Below the pieces are notes generated by a model. It saw only the letters and a list, made by a program, of their open reading frames with translations, made no database searches and was not told the DNA's origin. Source: Lucifuga dentata (Eukaryota; Chordata; Actinopteri; Ophidiiformes; Bythitidae). Taken from it: 64,000 nt of DNA. Within the stretch, counting starts at the first letter, position 1; each line of letters starts with the position of its first letter. Positions 54,277 to 63,574 of the stretch are shown here, in pieces. The translations under genes were made by a program, and so were the position numbers. The stretch is from assembly GCA_014773175.1 (NCBI GenBank), contig VXCM01001264.1, forward strand, positions 40,466 through 104,465, given 5' to 3'.

Positions 54277-55323
54277 TTAAAGGACCATACCGGCGATTGT
54301 GCACGTTTGAGCCCAATATGTACAATCTGCATACAAGTTACATTACTGACAACCATTTCAAATTTCAGATTGTTTTTCCTTCCTTCCTTCCTTCCAGACT
54401 TCCATTGGTTTCAGTTCATTCCAGTACGCTATAAAAATCAACTTCTAGAGACTTTAAACTTGCTTGAGATACATAATCCATCACAAGACCTCTATTAGGT
54501 TTTTTTTTTTTTTTTTNTTTTTTTTTTTTTTTTGCTGAAGTAACTTTATTTAACTGATCCAACATGGAGCTGCACAGAAGATAATGTATGTCTCCGTCAG
54601 GAAATAAAGTCCCAGGAGAAAATGGCTTTTACTAAGAAATATAAAATGACTGTGCTTTCTATTATTATACATATGTTAGCAGATGAAACACTGAATTTTA
54701 AGGTGGATGTACATTGCCTCTTCTTTACTTTTTAATTTTAAATGAATAAATTGCCATGTTTGCCCATTAATGCTCATTAATGAGTGAAAACATGTTAGAA
54801 ATTTTTGCAAATTTATTAAAAATCAAAAACTGAAATCTTTCATTTCCATAAGTATTCAGACCCTTAATTCAGTACTTTGTAGACCCCCTTTTGCACCAAT
54901 TACAGCTGTGAGTCTTCTTGAGTACGTCTGATGAATGCAGCCAAATTCAGAGAGGTCCTAGAACAAAACCTGCTCCATAGTGCAGCAACCTCAGACTGGG
55001 GTGATGGTTCACCTTTCAGCATGACAACGACCTGAAGCATCCAGCCAAGACAACGCTGGAGAGGCTTCAGGACAAGTCTCTGTCTTTTTGAGCGGCCCAG
55101 CCAAAGCCCAGACTTAAACCCCCACAGAACATCTGAGGAGAGACTTGGAGATGGAGTTCAGACACTTTCATCCAATCTGATGAAGCCTGAGAGGATCTGC
55201 AGGAAGAATGGGATAAACTGTCCAAATCCAGGAGTCAAATCTTGTAGAGACGAAACAAGAAGACTCACAACTGTACCTGCTGCCAAAGGGGGTCTACAAA
55301 GTCCTGAATTAAGGGTCTGAATA

Positions 55324-56598
55324 TGACGGTGTATTAGGGCCATATAAGACGGAAAAAAAAAAAAGGTTTAAGTTTTAAAATTCGCAAATTTGCCAGTTTT
55401 AAAGTCAGTATGCTTATGATAATTGATGATTTTGCGCTAAAAGTACAAGTATTCTTTATTGCTAAATTTGATGGAAAAGTATACAGGCAGTCCCCAGGTT
55501 ACGAACGAGTTCCGTTCCTACGGCTGTTCTTTAACTTGGATTTGTACATAAGTCGGAACAGTTACATAAGGTGTGTATCTAGCATCAGTATGGTACAGTA
55601 TATATTTTACCTTTCCATGCATAAAAAACATTAAAGAAAAGCTTCCAGATATACTAAAACATCTTAAATATAATAATACCGCTGAACCGCTGACGACGCG
55701 CAATGTTTTGATGTGACTCATAAAGTAGCACAACGCTCGTTATTACAAAACATTGTATGTAACTCAAATTTTTAATTTAATAGGCTTTATGGTGGTCAGT
55801 TACGAAGTACAAGTACGAATTATTCGTAAGTCGGGGACTGGCTGTAATTTAATAAGGTCATGTACTCGCAAAGAAACTGACAAATTTGCCAGTTTAAAAA
55901 CTCATAAATTTGGGAGTTTTTAAACTGGCACATTTGTGAGTTTAAAAACAAAAATAAAAAAATGAAAATTATTTTTAATGATGAATAATCATTAAATTTA
56001 TTTATTTTTTTTAAATAGCCTAACTAGTGCAGTGCCCTTGAAAACATGCCTCTTTGGACCGGGCTGGACTTCATGGTGTGCATCGCAGCCTGCCATTAGT
56101 GCCGTGGAGCAGAGCATATGCTGCTGCACCTGGAGTGTATCCTGCCATGCGGACTACTTTTACCAGCACAGCTCAACTTGAGAGCCACTCATCTAAACAA
56201 CTTCACACGTGATGCTGCACGTCTTTGGGTCCTGAGCAACAAATCTGCTGAATTTCAGCTTCATACAGTGCCGGGTTCTAGAGATGTTGATGCCACAGAC
56301 AGAAATTTCTTAGATAATTTGTTTTTTTTAATAATGAAAAAGGAAAAATAATCGAACCGCCTCACGTTGTGACTATGCCTGCAGTACATGACCTTATGAA
56401 ATTATTCAGCAATAAAGAAATACTTGTGCTTTTAGCGTAAAATCATCTAATTATCATAACCATATGGACTTTTAAATCTGGCAAATTTTCGAGTTTGAAA
56501 ACTGAAAATAATGCCCCCCTTGTTTGTTTGTTTATTTATTTATTCATTTATTTATTTGTTTGTTTGTTTGTCTTATATGGACCTAATACGCCGTCGTA
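55324..56598. mobile_element. foldback element with 9-bp target duplication (third layer)
   Basis: The ends are TGACGGTGTATTAGGGCC and GGACCTAATACGCCGTCGTA. An exact GTCTGAATA lies on both sides (55315-55323 and 56599-56607). The inverted repeats extend over 200 bp, for example TTATGATAATTGATGATTTT on the left with its complement on the right. A 9-bp duplication and long inverted repeats fit Mutator-like foldback elements; no transposase is visible. Confidence 0.7.
55484..55844. mobile_element. pogo/Tigger-type MITE (innermost layer)
   Basis: 361 bp between TA dinucleotides, starting CAGGCAGTCCCCAGGTTACG and ending CGTAAGTCGGGGACTGGCTG. These termini are characteristic of Tigger/mariner-group MITEs. 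No coding capacity. Confidence 0.85.
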
Positions 56599-56966
56599 GT
56601 CTGAATACTTATGTGAATGAAAGATTTCAGTTTTTGGTTTTTTAATAATCTTGCACAAAATTCTAACATGTCTTCACTTTGTCATCATGGGTTATTGAGT
56701 GTAGATTAATCCACAAAAATGACAATTTTATCCATTTAAAATTAAATTTCAACACAATGAGATGTGCAGAAAGTGAAGGGGTCTGAATACTTTCTGGAGG
56801 TGCTATATCACCTGAACATTTGATTTAGAAAGATTAGAAAGTTTGAAACTATAAGAAGAAAACTAGAATACAGTTTATGTTTTGGAAAATGGTTGTCAGT
56901 AACGTAACATGTATGTGGCTTGCATGTATTGGGTGTAAATATGCAAAATCACAGGTGTGGTCCTTT

Positions 56967-57580
56967 CACTCATACATCAAAAGCAAAGTTTCTGTTCTTT
57001 TAAATGTAAAATAAAGAGCTGTGGATAAAAAAATTAAAAAAAAATCCCTGAGTTTCAGCTTAATTCAGAGAAAATTGTGAATTTTTTATTTACCTGTCCG
57101 ATACTTTTGAACACGTCTGTGTTTGTCAAAGACAGAGCAGCCATGGAAGAAGAAACAATCTCACTGGCTGAGTTAAATTTGATGATGAAATTTATGTCAC
57201 ACAGACCCTAGCAGAACCTCACGTATGCAGAATGTATTAATTGGCTTTTACTCGTAAGCACGAGAAACTAACTCGAGCGCACGAGACATTAGTTCTTATA
57301 ATCTGTAGTGTGCATGAGATAGCTTCTGCTGCACACCTGACACACTTTCTGGCAGAAATTCAGGTATGACTTGAACGCCTCAAGGTGTTCAGATCTAATT
57401 TAACAATGACAAAATGCAAGCTCAGCAGTAATGGCATAACGTGGGAGTCTCAGGTGAAAACAGGTGAACAGGTGAAAGCATTTACAGTTACATGAAAAGG
57501 TTTCTCATGTGCACAAGAAAGTTTCTGGTGGGCATGAGAAACTAGACATTAAAAAAAAAAATTCTTATGTTCCTCTAGGG
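56967..57580. other. intergenic, no gene seen
   Basis: Nothing coding. Repeated phrases of the type TCATGTGCACAAGAAAGTTTC near 57501-57545 form an irregular local repeat. Confidence 0.4.
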
Positions 57581-57601
57581 GCTCCATAGTAAAAAATAAA
57601 T

Positions 57602-57651
57602 AAATGAATAATAATAATAATAATAACAATAATAATAATAATAATAATAAC
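57602..57651. repeat. (AAT)n microsatellite
   Basis: About fifteen AAT units, followed by ACTAGAAATGCACTG, a phrase frequent in teleost repeats, and GGCCTGGGATTGCC, which recurs at 59989. Confidence 0.85.
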
Positions 57652-57911
57652 TAGAAATGCACTGTGGAACTGCGGAACTGTGGCCTGGGATTGCCTTTTT
57701 GCTGAAGTTTGCAATTCGCATTGCTTGAAACTGATTGAAACTTGCTTGAAACTGATAGATGCAGGAATGCTTGAAGAATATTTGAATCCTCACAAGAAAG
57801 TCTGAATGTAAAAAATTGCTTGAAAAATGCAAAAATAGATGCTGAATACTTAAATGTGGCTTAACAGCTAAAAGAGTTGTATCATGCAGGAGTGCATGGT
57901 GTGTGTGAACA

Positions 57912-58026
57912 TGTGTATCAGCCAGAAACACTGAAAGAGCTTTCATCTTTCCACAATGTTCATAAACANTGTGTATCAGCCAGAAACACTGAAAGAGCTT
58001 TCATCTTTCCACAATGTTCATAAACA
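57912..58026. other. 57-bp assembly duplication around N
   Basis: 57912-57968 equals 57970-58026, separated by the N at 57969. Confidence 0.9.
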
Positions 58027-58152
58027 ATGAGGCCAGTAAACTTAGCTGAAATATATCAAATATTTTCATGATGTGATGTTTTAGATGTTTATAAGGAGTG
58101 AAATCTGTTAAATATTTGGGAAAAATTCAAAATGGTGGAAAAAAAAACAATG

Positions 58153-58700
58153 AAATGCTCCTTTAATGTGTTCTAACCTGTAGTGATAGATCCCAATACA
58201 GGGAATGTATTTCAAAAGGAATTTTGACTGTATGATGCTCAACTCAAAACTTATAAATCAAAAAGTGGTTTTAAAATCACCGGTATGCTCCTTTAATTTG
58301 TTGGATCTGTAATGACAGATGTATGTAGAGCCACTGAAAGTAGACCGAATGTCATTTGTTTCCATAGTCAAACAAAATAGTGGTTTTGAAATCACTGGTA
58401 TGCTCCTTTAATTTATTGGAATCTGGAATGATACATGCATGTACGCCCAAGGAGTCCATTTCAAAAGGAATTTTGACTGTATGACATTCATTTCCAAACA
58501 TTTTTTTAAAGTAGTTTTAAAATCACCGAAATGTTCTTTTAATGTGTTGCAATCTGTAGTGATAGATCCATGGAGAACCAGGAAATGTATTTCAAAAGGA
58601 ATTTTGATTGTATGATGCTCAATTTGAAACTTATAAACCACCAAGTGGTTTTAAAATCACTGGCATGCTCCTTTAATCTGTTGGCTCTGTAATGACAGAT
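58153..58700 (+). repeat. tandem repeat, about 130-bp unit with MITE-like end
   Basis: Unit landmarks TGCTCCTTTAAT occur at about 58156, 58286, 58400, 58532 and 58666 (spacing 130, 114, 132, 134). Shared parts are TTCAAAAGGAATTTTGACTG, GTAATGACAGAT-type phrases and TTTTAAAATCACCGGTATGC. The last phrase with CTCCTTTAA differs at one base from the right end of MITE-B (ATCACCGGTATGGTCCTTTAA). Confidence 0.85.
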
Positions 58701-59980
58701 GCATGTGGAGCCATTGAAAGTTGACTGTACAACTTGACTGTAAAGTCAGTTTTGACTGTGCAGTGTCAGGATCCAAAGTTAAAGGCAACATGTGTAAGTG
58801 GTTGCTATTGCGCCACCTTCAGGCCAAGCAGCGTTTTGTTAGTAGTCAGTAGTGGATCAGATAATGAACAAGTCTGTCAAGTTTGGTTGCTTTACGTTTG
58901 ATGGTTTAAGATTTATAAAACAAATCTTTAAAAATCTATGCAATGCTCCTTTAATCTTTGCCTCTCTATGCCTCGTGACTGCGCGTCCCTTTGAAGATGC
59001 TGTCGGAACAAAGGGCGGGAAAAAGCAGAAGCTGCTTCTCTGTAGTCACCCAGACACAGAGTGAGATTACCACTCCTCAAACAAATGGCTCTTATTCCAT
59101 GATTGAATGTCTGTTCTCAGAAAGAGACACACCGTTAGAAAGAGGAGGATTTGGAGAAAAAGTACATGTGAGATATTTGTCAAAACTCTAAAAACTGATG
59201 GAGTACTGGCAGCTTTAAAACGTGAAAGAATTTTGTTTGTGAGATTTTTTTCTGGAGAATTTAACATTGGAGTGAATGAAGAGAAAATGATCCTTGTCTG
59301 TGTTTAGAGGCTTGTACATCAGAAATAATTTACATTTACATGGACATGTGCACATTTTCAGAGAGAGGAGACTTGTAGCTACATTTTGATGTAAATATTG
59401 TTGACTTTTTGCAAAATCTGTGGAAGATATGACGAGTTTAATTTTCTGTTTTGCTTTAACATCACAACAGCAGAAAGAGGGGAGGCAGCTCAGCCAATCA
59501 GCTGTCACCAACCCGCACTCTAAATTTTCCCATACACACTCATTATAAACCCTGAATTTTACATAAAATATGAAGTTTTTTAACTCATGATTTCTCAAAA
59601 ACTATGAAATGCATGAATATGCTGAAATAGTATATGAAAGCTGAAAGTCTTGTGGCCTGAATAATGCTTGAAATTTTTTAATTGTTTTAAGTATGCTGAA
59701 GTTATAAGTGCCTGGAGACATGAATGCCTGAAGGATGCTTGAAGCCTCCTCTCATTGACTTTGAATGGCAAAAAATGCCTGAAAAAATCTTAATATTTCA
59801 GAAAATATATGAAATATTAATACAAAAAGATATAGCCAGCATGCCATGAATTTTCTGAACTACCTGAACTTTGAACGGTTTAAATTGGTTGAAGTATGCA
59901 GAACTAGTTAAGGTCCAAAAAATGGAGGGAATAAGAATAAGTAGTTTAACAATACTAATAATAATACTAAAGAGCAAGAA
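58701..59980. other. intergenic, no gene seen
   Basis: A further CAATGCTCCTTTAATC at 58941 echoes the tandem-repeat end. From about 59600 the text contains many GCTTGAA/CCTGAA phrases resembling 57720-57870, so a larger repeat may span 57600-60030. Short frames near 59000-59300 have no domain. Confidence 0.4.
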
Positions 59981-59988
59981 GAACAAAC

Positions 59989-60018
59989 CCTGGGATTGCC
60001 TTATATGGCAATCCCAGG
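59989..60018. repeat. 30-bp hairpin, 12-bp perfect stem
   Basis: CCTGGGATTGCC, loop TTATAT, then GGCAATCCCAGG. The same CCTGGGATTGCC occurs at 57687-57698 beside the (AAT)n tract, so the two may mark the ends of one repeat. Confidence 0.8.
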
Positions 60019-60355
60019 CAATAAAAAAATGGCTCCAATAGTCAACATGGTATTGGATAGATGAGAAAATTGTTATATAACTGCAGCCAAATGAGGCTTA
60101 TTATTGGCTGCAAAAAGGTCATAGGGTCACCAAAGTCAGTCTTCAAGTTTGGAGGAAATATTGGGTGTATATGATACGTGTCAAAACATATATATATTTT
60201 TTTTAGAAAATTACACATTCGGCCAGAGTTTGGCAGAGAACAAATCCAAGCATTACCAGTTGGATTACCAGTCTTTAAGATAGAATACATCAGGCGGAAG
60301 CAACCTTGTGATCTTTTTCACGCTGAACAGATGTGAGCAGGAGTGAAGCGTGGCT

Positions 60356-60446
60356 CTACGATGTCGGTCCAGATGTTAGGTTTTCCTTAGGATTCATGGC
60401 TGTCAGTTCTTCTGCTGGCTGCTGTCGCCTGACATTTGTTGATCTC
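60356..60446 (-). CDS. C-terminal cytoplasmic exon of the same protein
   Basis: This exon follows acceptor TTCCACTTCAG and completes Arg, then RSTNVRRQQPAEELTAMNPK and ENLTSGPTS, ending at TAG (60356-60358). The tail is about 30 residues, basic next to the membrane and without ITAM, ITIM (I/V-x-Y-x-x-L) or other tyrosine motifs. The 3' UTR should continue left. Confidence 0.6.
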
Positions 60447-60581
60447 CTGAAGTGGAAGGAAAATAAAAAAGTCAGACAGCAATGAGATTCTAACCAGTAA
60501 AACGATTTGAGAAAATTTCATACTAGCACAGATTTTTAATACAGCTAAACTTTCTCATCTCTTTCAAATTGTTTCTCTCTC

Positions 60582-61085
60582 TTAAAGGACCATACTGGCG
60601 ATTGTGCATATTTGAGCCCAACAAATACAATCCACATTCATGTTACATTGGTGACAACAATGTCCTAAAATATACAACTTTGGTTGCAAATTTTAGATTG
60701 TTTTTTCTACCTTCCAGACTGCCATTGGTTTCAGTTCATTCCAGTAAAATATAAAAATCAACTTGTAGAGACTTGAAAAGCACTTGAGATGCGTAATCTG
60801 TCACAGCGAACCCAACGTCTAGTTTTTGTTTTGGTCAAAGTAATTTTATTTAATTGGTCCAACATGGAGCGGTATGGAAGAAAATGTATGCCTCCGCCAG
60901 GGAACATAGTCCCAGGCCTTAACCAAGAAATTACTGTAAAACAAGCGCACCTTGTACAATCATGGAAAAGTGTTAGCAGGTGAAACACTGATTTTTAACC
61001 TGAACAATTGACTTTGAAAGATTAGGGGATTTGAAAAAAATAACGGGGAAAAAAAAAAACATTTTTATGTTTTGGAATTGATAGT
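60582..61085 (-). mobile_element. MITE-B copy, reverse, right end lost
   Basis: TTAAAGGACCATACTGGCG opens it. It stops near GTTTTGGAATTGATAG, close to the LINE tail that follows. Confidence 0.87.
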
Positions 61086-61418
61086 TTAAAATCAGGTGAG
61101 AATTATTATTATTATTATTTTTTTAATTTATCTTTATTTCGGTCTTAACACATAAAATCAACATAAAAACAAAGACAAACAGAAAAACATCTCAACAGTG
61201 ACCGAAAAGGTGTAGGCTGAAGCCAAGCTTATTATGCCTACCCTTCTCACTTATCAACATCTACACAACACCATAAACATAAATAGCATGTACCTATAGG
61301 CGGTAGTCCATATTATCTCAACAAAATTTGCATAATATTTATTTCCATGTGTCTTCAAAAAAAAAATATTCTAAAAAACAAACAACCAAAACAAAAACAT
61401 AAAAAAAAAACAATGATC

Positions 61419-62582
61419 TCAGACCAATATTTCCTCATATTTTTTCAAAATGTTCAACTTAAACATTTTCTTAAATTTAACCATTGTTGTACATGTTTTT
61501 AACTCATCTTCAAGCTTATTCCATAAATTAACCCCTTTAACTGAAATACATCTGTTTTTCAAATCTGTTCTTACTTTAATTTTCCGAAACATATGACTTC
61601 CTTTAAGAATATAGCTACTCTCTCTCTTTTGAAAAGCACTTTGTATATTCTTTGGTAACAGACAACTATACACTTTATACATTAACTGAGCAATAGCATT
61701 ATCTACAAGATCATTAAATTTCAATATTTGTAATTTAACAAAAAGTGGGTTTGATGGTTCTCGATAATTACTTCTGCTGATAATTCTTATTGCTGTCTTT
61801 TGTAACTTAAAAATTTGATCGATATGAGTTTTTTTTGCATTTCCCCATATCGCTACACAGTAATTTATGTACGGAGCAATAATTGAATAGTACAGAATAT
61901 GCAATGCGTTATCATTCAACAGATTTTTAGCTTTATATAGAATTGCTATTGATTTTGACACTTTAGATCTCACATGAGTTATGTGCGATTTCCAGCGCAA
62001 TTTATCATTGATTATAACCCCTAAAAATTTAGTTTCCTTTACTCTTTCAATTTCTATATTTCCTGTTTTTATTTGAGCATTTATATTGACCGTTCGATTA
62101 CTAAATATCATCAATTTAGTTTTTTCAAGGTTCAAAGATAATTTATTAATATCAAACCAGTTTTTTACTTTATCCATTTCTCTGTCAACTGTGTGTAACA
62201 TACTGTCTAAATGTTTTCCTGAATAAAATAAGTCAGTATCATCAGCAAATAAGATATATTTGAACAAATCCGACGTCATACTTAAATCATTCATATATAA
62301 AATAAACTTAGGGCCTAACACTGAGCCCTGTGGTACTCCGCAGTTTACCTGTAGTAGTTCTGAAACGGTGTCATCTATTTTAACGTACTGATATCTGTTC
62401 TTTAAATAGCTTGATAACCATGAATGTGCAACTCCTCTAATACCATATCTTCCTAACTTCTTCAATAATAGTACATGATCTATTGTATCAAAAGCTTTCT
62501 TAAGGTCAACAAAGATTCCTATCATATATTCTTTTTTGTCTACTGCAGTTGATATTTCCTCTACTAGTTCCATTAGTGCCAT
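61419..62582 (-). CDS. LINE reverse transcriptase, N-terminally truncated
   Basis: The open frame has 387 codons from the first Met, and the frame really extends upstream through DDNQYGFCDKHSTA. Motifs in order are FVDLKKAFDTIDH, GVPQGSVLGP, the active site FADDT, LNLEKTK and KFLGV. After these comes the C-terminal RT/thumb region ending KKYEEILV and a stop. The frame is intact over all this length, so insertion is probably recent. It lacks an endonuclease domain, so it is not autonomous. Confidence 0.88.
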   Translation of the reverse strand: MALMELVEEISTAVDKKEYMIGIFVDLKKAFDTIDHVLLLKKLGRYGIRGVAHSWLSSYLKNRYQYVKIDDTVSELLQVNCGVPQGSVLGPKFILYMNDLSMTSDLFKYILFADDTDLFYSGKHLDSMLHTVDREMDKVKNWFDINKLSLNLEKTKLMIFSNRTVNINAQIKTGNIEIERVKETKFLGVIINDKLRWKSHITHVRSKVSKSIAILYKAKNLLNDNALHILYYSIIAPYINYCVAIWGNAKKTHIDQIFKLQKTAIRIISRSNYREPSNPLFVKLQILKFNDLVDNAIAQLMYKVYSCLLPKNIQSAFQKRESSYILKGSHMFRKIKVRTDLKNRCISVKGVNLWNKLEDELKTCTTMVKFKKMFKLNILKKYEEILV

Positions 62583-62610
62583 TGCAGTTGAATGTTTATC
62601 ACAAAATCCA

Positions 62611-62652
62611 TACTGATTATCATCAGTATGATGATACTGATGATAATCAGTA
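62611..62652. repeat. 18-bp perfect inverted repeat at LINE 5' junction
   Basis: TACTGATTATCATCAGTA at 62611-62628 is the exact complement of 62635-62652, with a 6-nt TGATGA loop. One arm is LINE coding sequence. Confidence 0.9.
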
Positions 62653-62754
62653 TTTTTTAACGAATTATTTCTGCTTTTACTGAAGTGCAGCTTTCAGGTA
62701 CTTTTTTCGCCGCAGGTCTTTCATGGCATTTCCATGTTTTGTAACAGAGATTAC

Positions 62755-62824
62755 CGTTTGTAACAGTAGAAGGCGATGCCGGTCACGGCGCAGACGATGA
62801 TCAGAGCTGCCAGGGCGCTCAGTC
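62755..62824 (-). CDS. transmembrane exon of unrecognised membrane protein
   Basis: This exon has 70 bp between acceptor TTTATGTGCAG and donor GTAATCTC. In the only frame without a stop that fits the next exon it reads LSALAALIIVCAVTGIAFYC then YK plus two bases of Arg: about 19 hydrophobic residues followed by a basic stop-transfer sequence. The exon base composition is GC-rich compared with its surroundings. A second open frame exists (Arg/Leu-rich) but makes no transmembrane or domain sense. Confidence 0.65.
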
Positions 62825-62986
62825 CTGCACATAAAGACAGAAGACAAACGCTCAGCATCCAGATTCCACACACGCAAGTTCTATTTTCTGCACTGCTTTA
62901 GCTTGAGGAAAGATGAATGACGTTTGTGTTGTAATATTGTTAATCAGTTTAGCCACATGAGGCCATCAAAGCTAAAAGATGTCAGT

Positions 62987-63574
62987 TTAAAGGAGAATAT
63001 TGCCAATTGTGCATGTTTGAGCCCAATATATACAACCCACACACACGTTACGTTACTGACAAAGAATTTCCAAAACATAAAACCGTATTTTACTTTTCCT
63101 GTTATTTTTTCAAATACCCTAATCTTTCAAAGTCAAATGTTCAGGTGATACATCCACCTTAAAATTCAATGTTTCACCTGCTAACATTTATGCATGACTG
63201 TAGAAGGCACGGACATCTTCATTTCTCAATAAAAGCTGTCTTCTTCTGGGACTATATTTCCTGGCGGAGACATACATTGTCTTCCTTCTAGCTCTGTCTT
63301 GGATCATTTAAATAAAGTTTTTTCAACAAAAAAACCTAATAGACGTGTTGTTCGCTGTGATGGATTATTTATCTCAAGCATGTTTCAAGTCTCTACAAGT
63401 TGATTTTAATAGNGTTGTTCGCTGTGATGGATTATTTATCTCAAGCATGTTTCAAGTCTCTACAAGTTGATTTTAATAGTACTAAAATGAACTGAAACCA
63501 ATGACAGTCTGGAAGGTAGGAAAAACAATGATAAAATTTACCGCTAAAGTCGCATATTTTGGGAAATGGTTGTG
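62987..63574 (+). mobile_element. MITE-B copy, forward, right end lost, with assembly join
   Basis: It opens TTAAAGGAGAATATTGCC and stops at TTTGGGAAATGGTTGT. A 66-bp duplication (63347-63412 and 63414-63479 around the N at 63413) lies inside. Confidence 0.87.

Larger units (their letters stand above)
54712..56803 (+). mobile_element. Tc1-like remnant (second nesting layer)
   Basis: It lies between TA dinucleotides. The right end reads GGTCTGAATACTTTCTGGAG and the inner inverted repeats pair 54785-54870 with about 56610-56690. A transposase relic in several frames shows FQHDNDLKH (second catalytic Asp block, HDNDPKH) and a broken QPKPRLKPP (from SQSPDLNPPE). The N-terminal two thirds are gone. 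Confidence 0.8.
54277..56966 (-). mobile_element. MITE-B copy, reverse, host of three nested insertions
   Basis: The outermost layer: TTAAAGGACCATACCGGCG to AGGTGTGGTCCTTTC. It is split at GTGGATGTA/TATCACCTGAAC by a Tc1-like remnant. A poly(T) with the N at 54517 lies in its left part. Confidence 0.85.
61102..62652 (-). mobile_element. 5'-truncated LINE (jockey/CR1/L2 group)
   Basis: On the minus strand a reverse transcriptase frame is followed by about 300 bp of 3' UTR (GCTTCAGCCTACACCTTTTC, GACCGAAATAAAGATAAATT) and an (AAT)n tail at 61102-61125, the expected layout of a non-LTR retrotransposon. The 5' part (endonuclease and early RT) is missing and the break coincides with an 18-bp inverted repeat at 62611-62652. 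Confidence 0.85.
60356..62824 (-). other. single-pass membrane protein gene, last two coding exons
   Basis: Two minus-strand exons (62755-62824 and 60356-60446) join in frame across a 2.3 kb intron that holds a LINE and a MITE. Together they encode a transmembrane helix and a short basic cytoplasmic tail ending in a stop. The arrangement is that of the C-terminus of a type I membrane receptor or ligand. Upstream exons lie beyond position 64000. I do not recognise the family. Confidence 0.6.
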
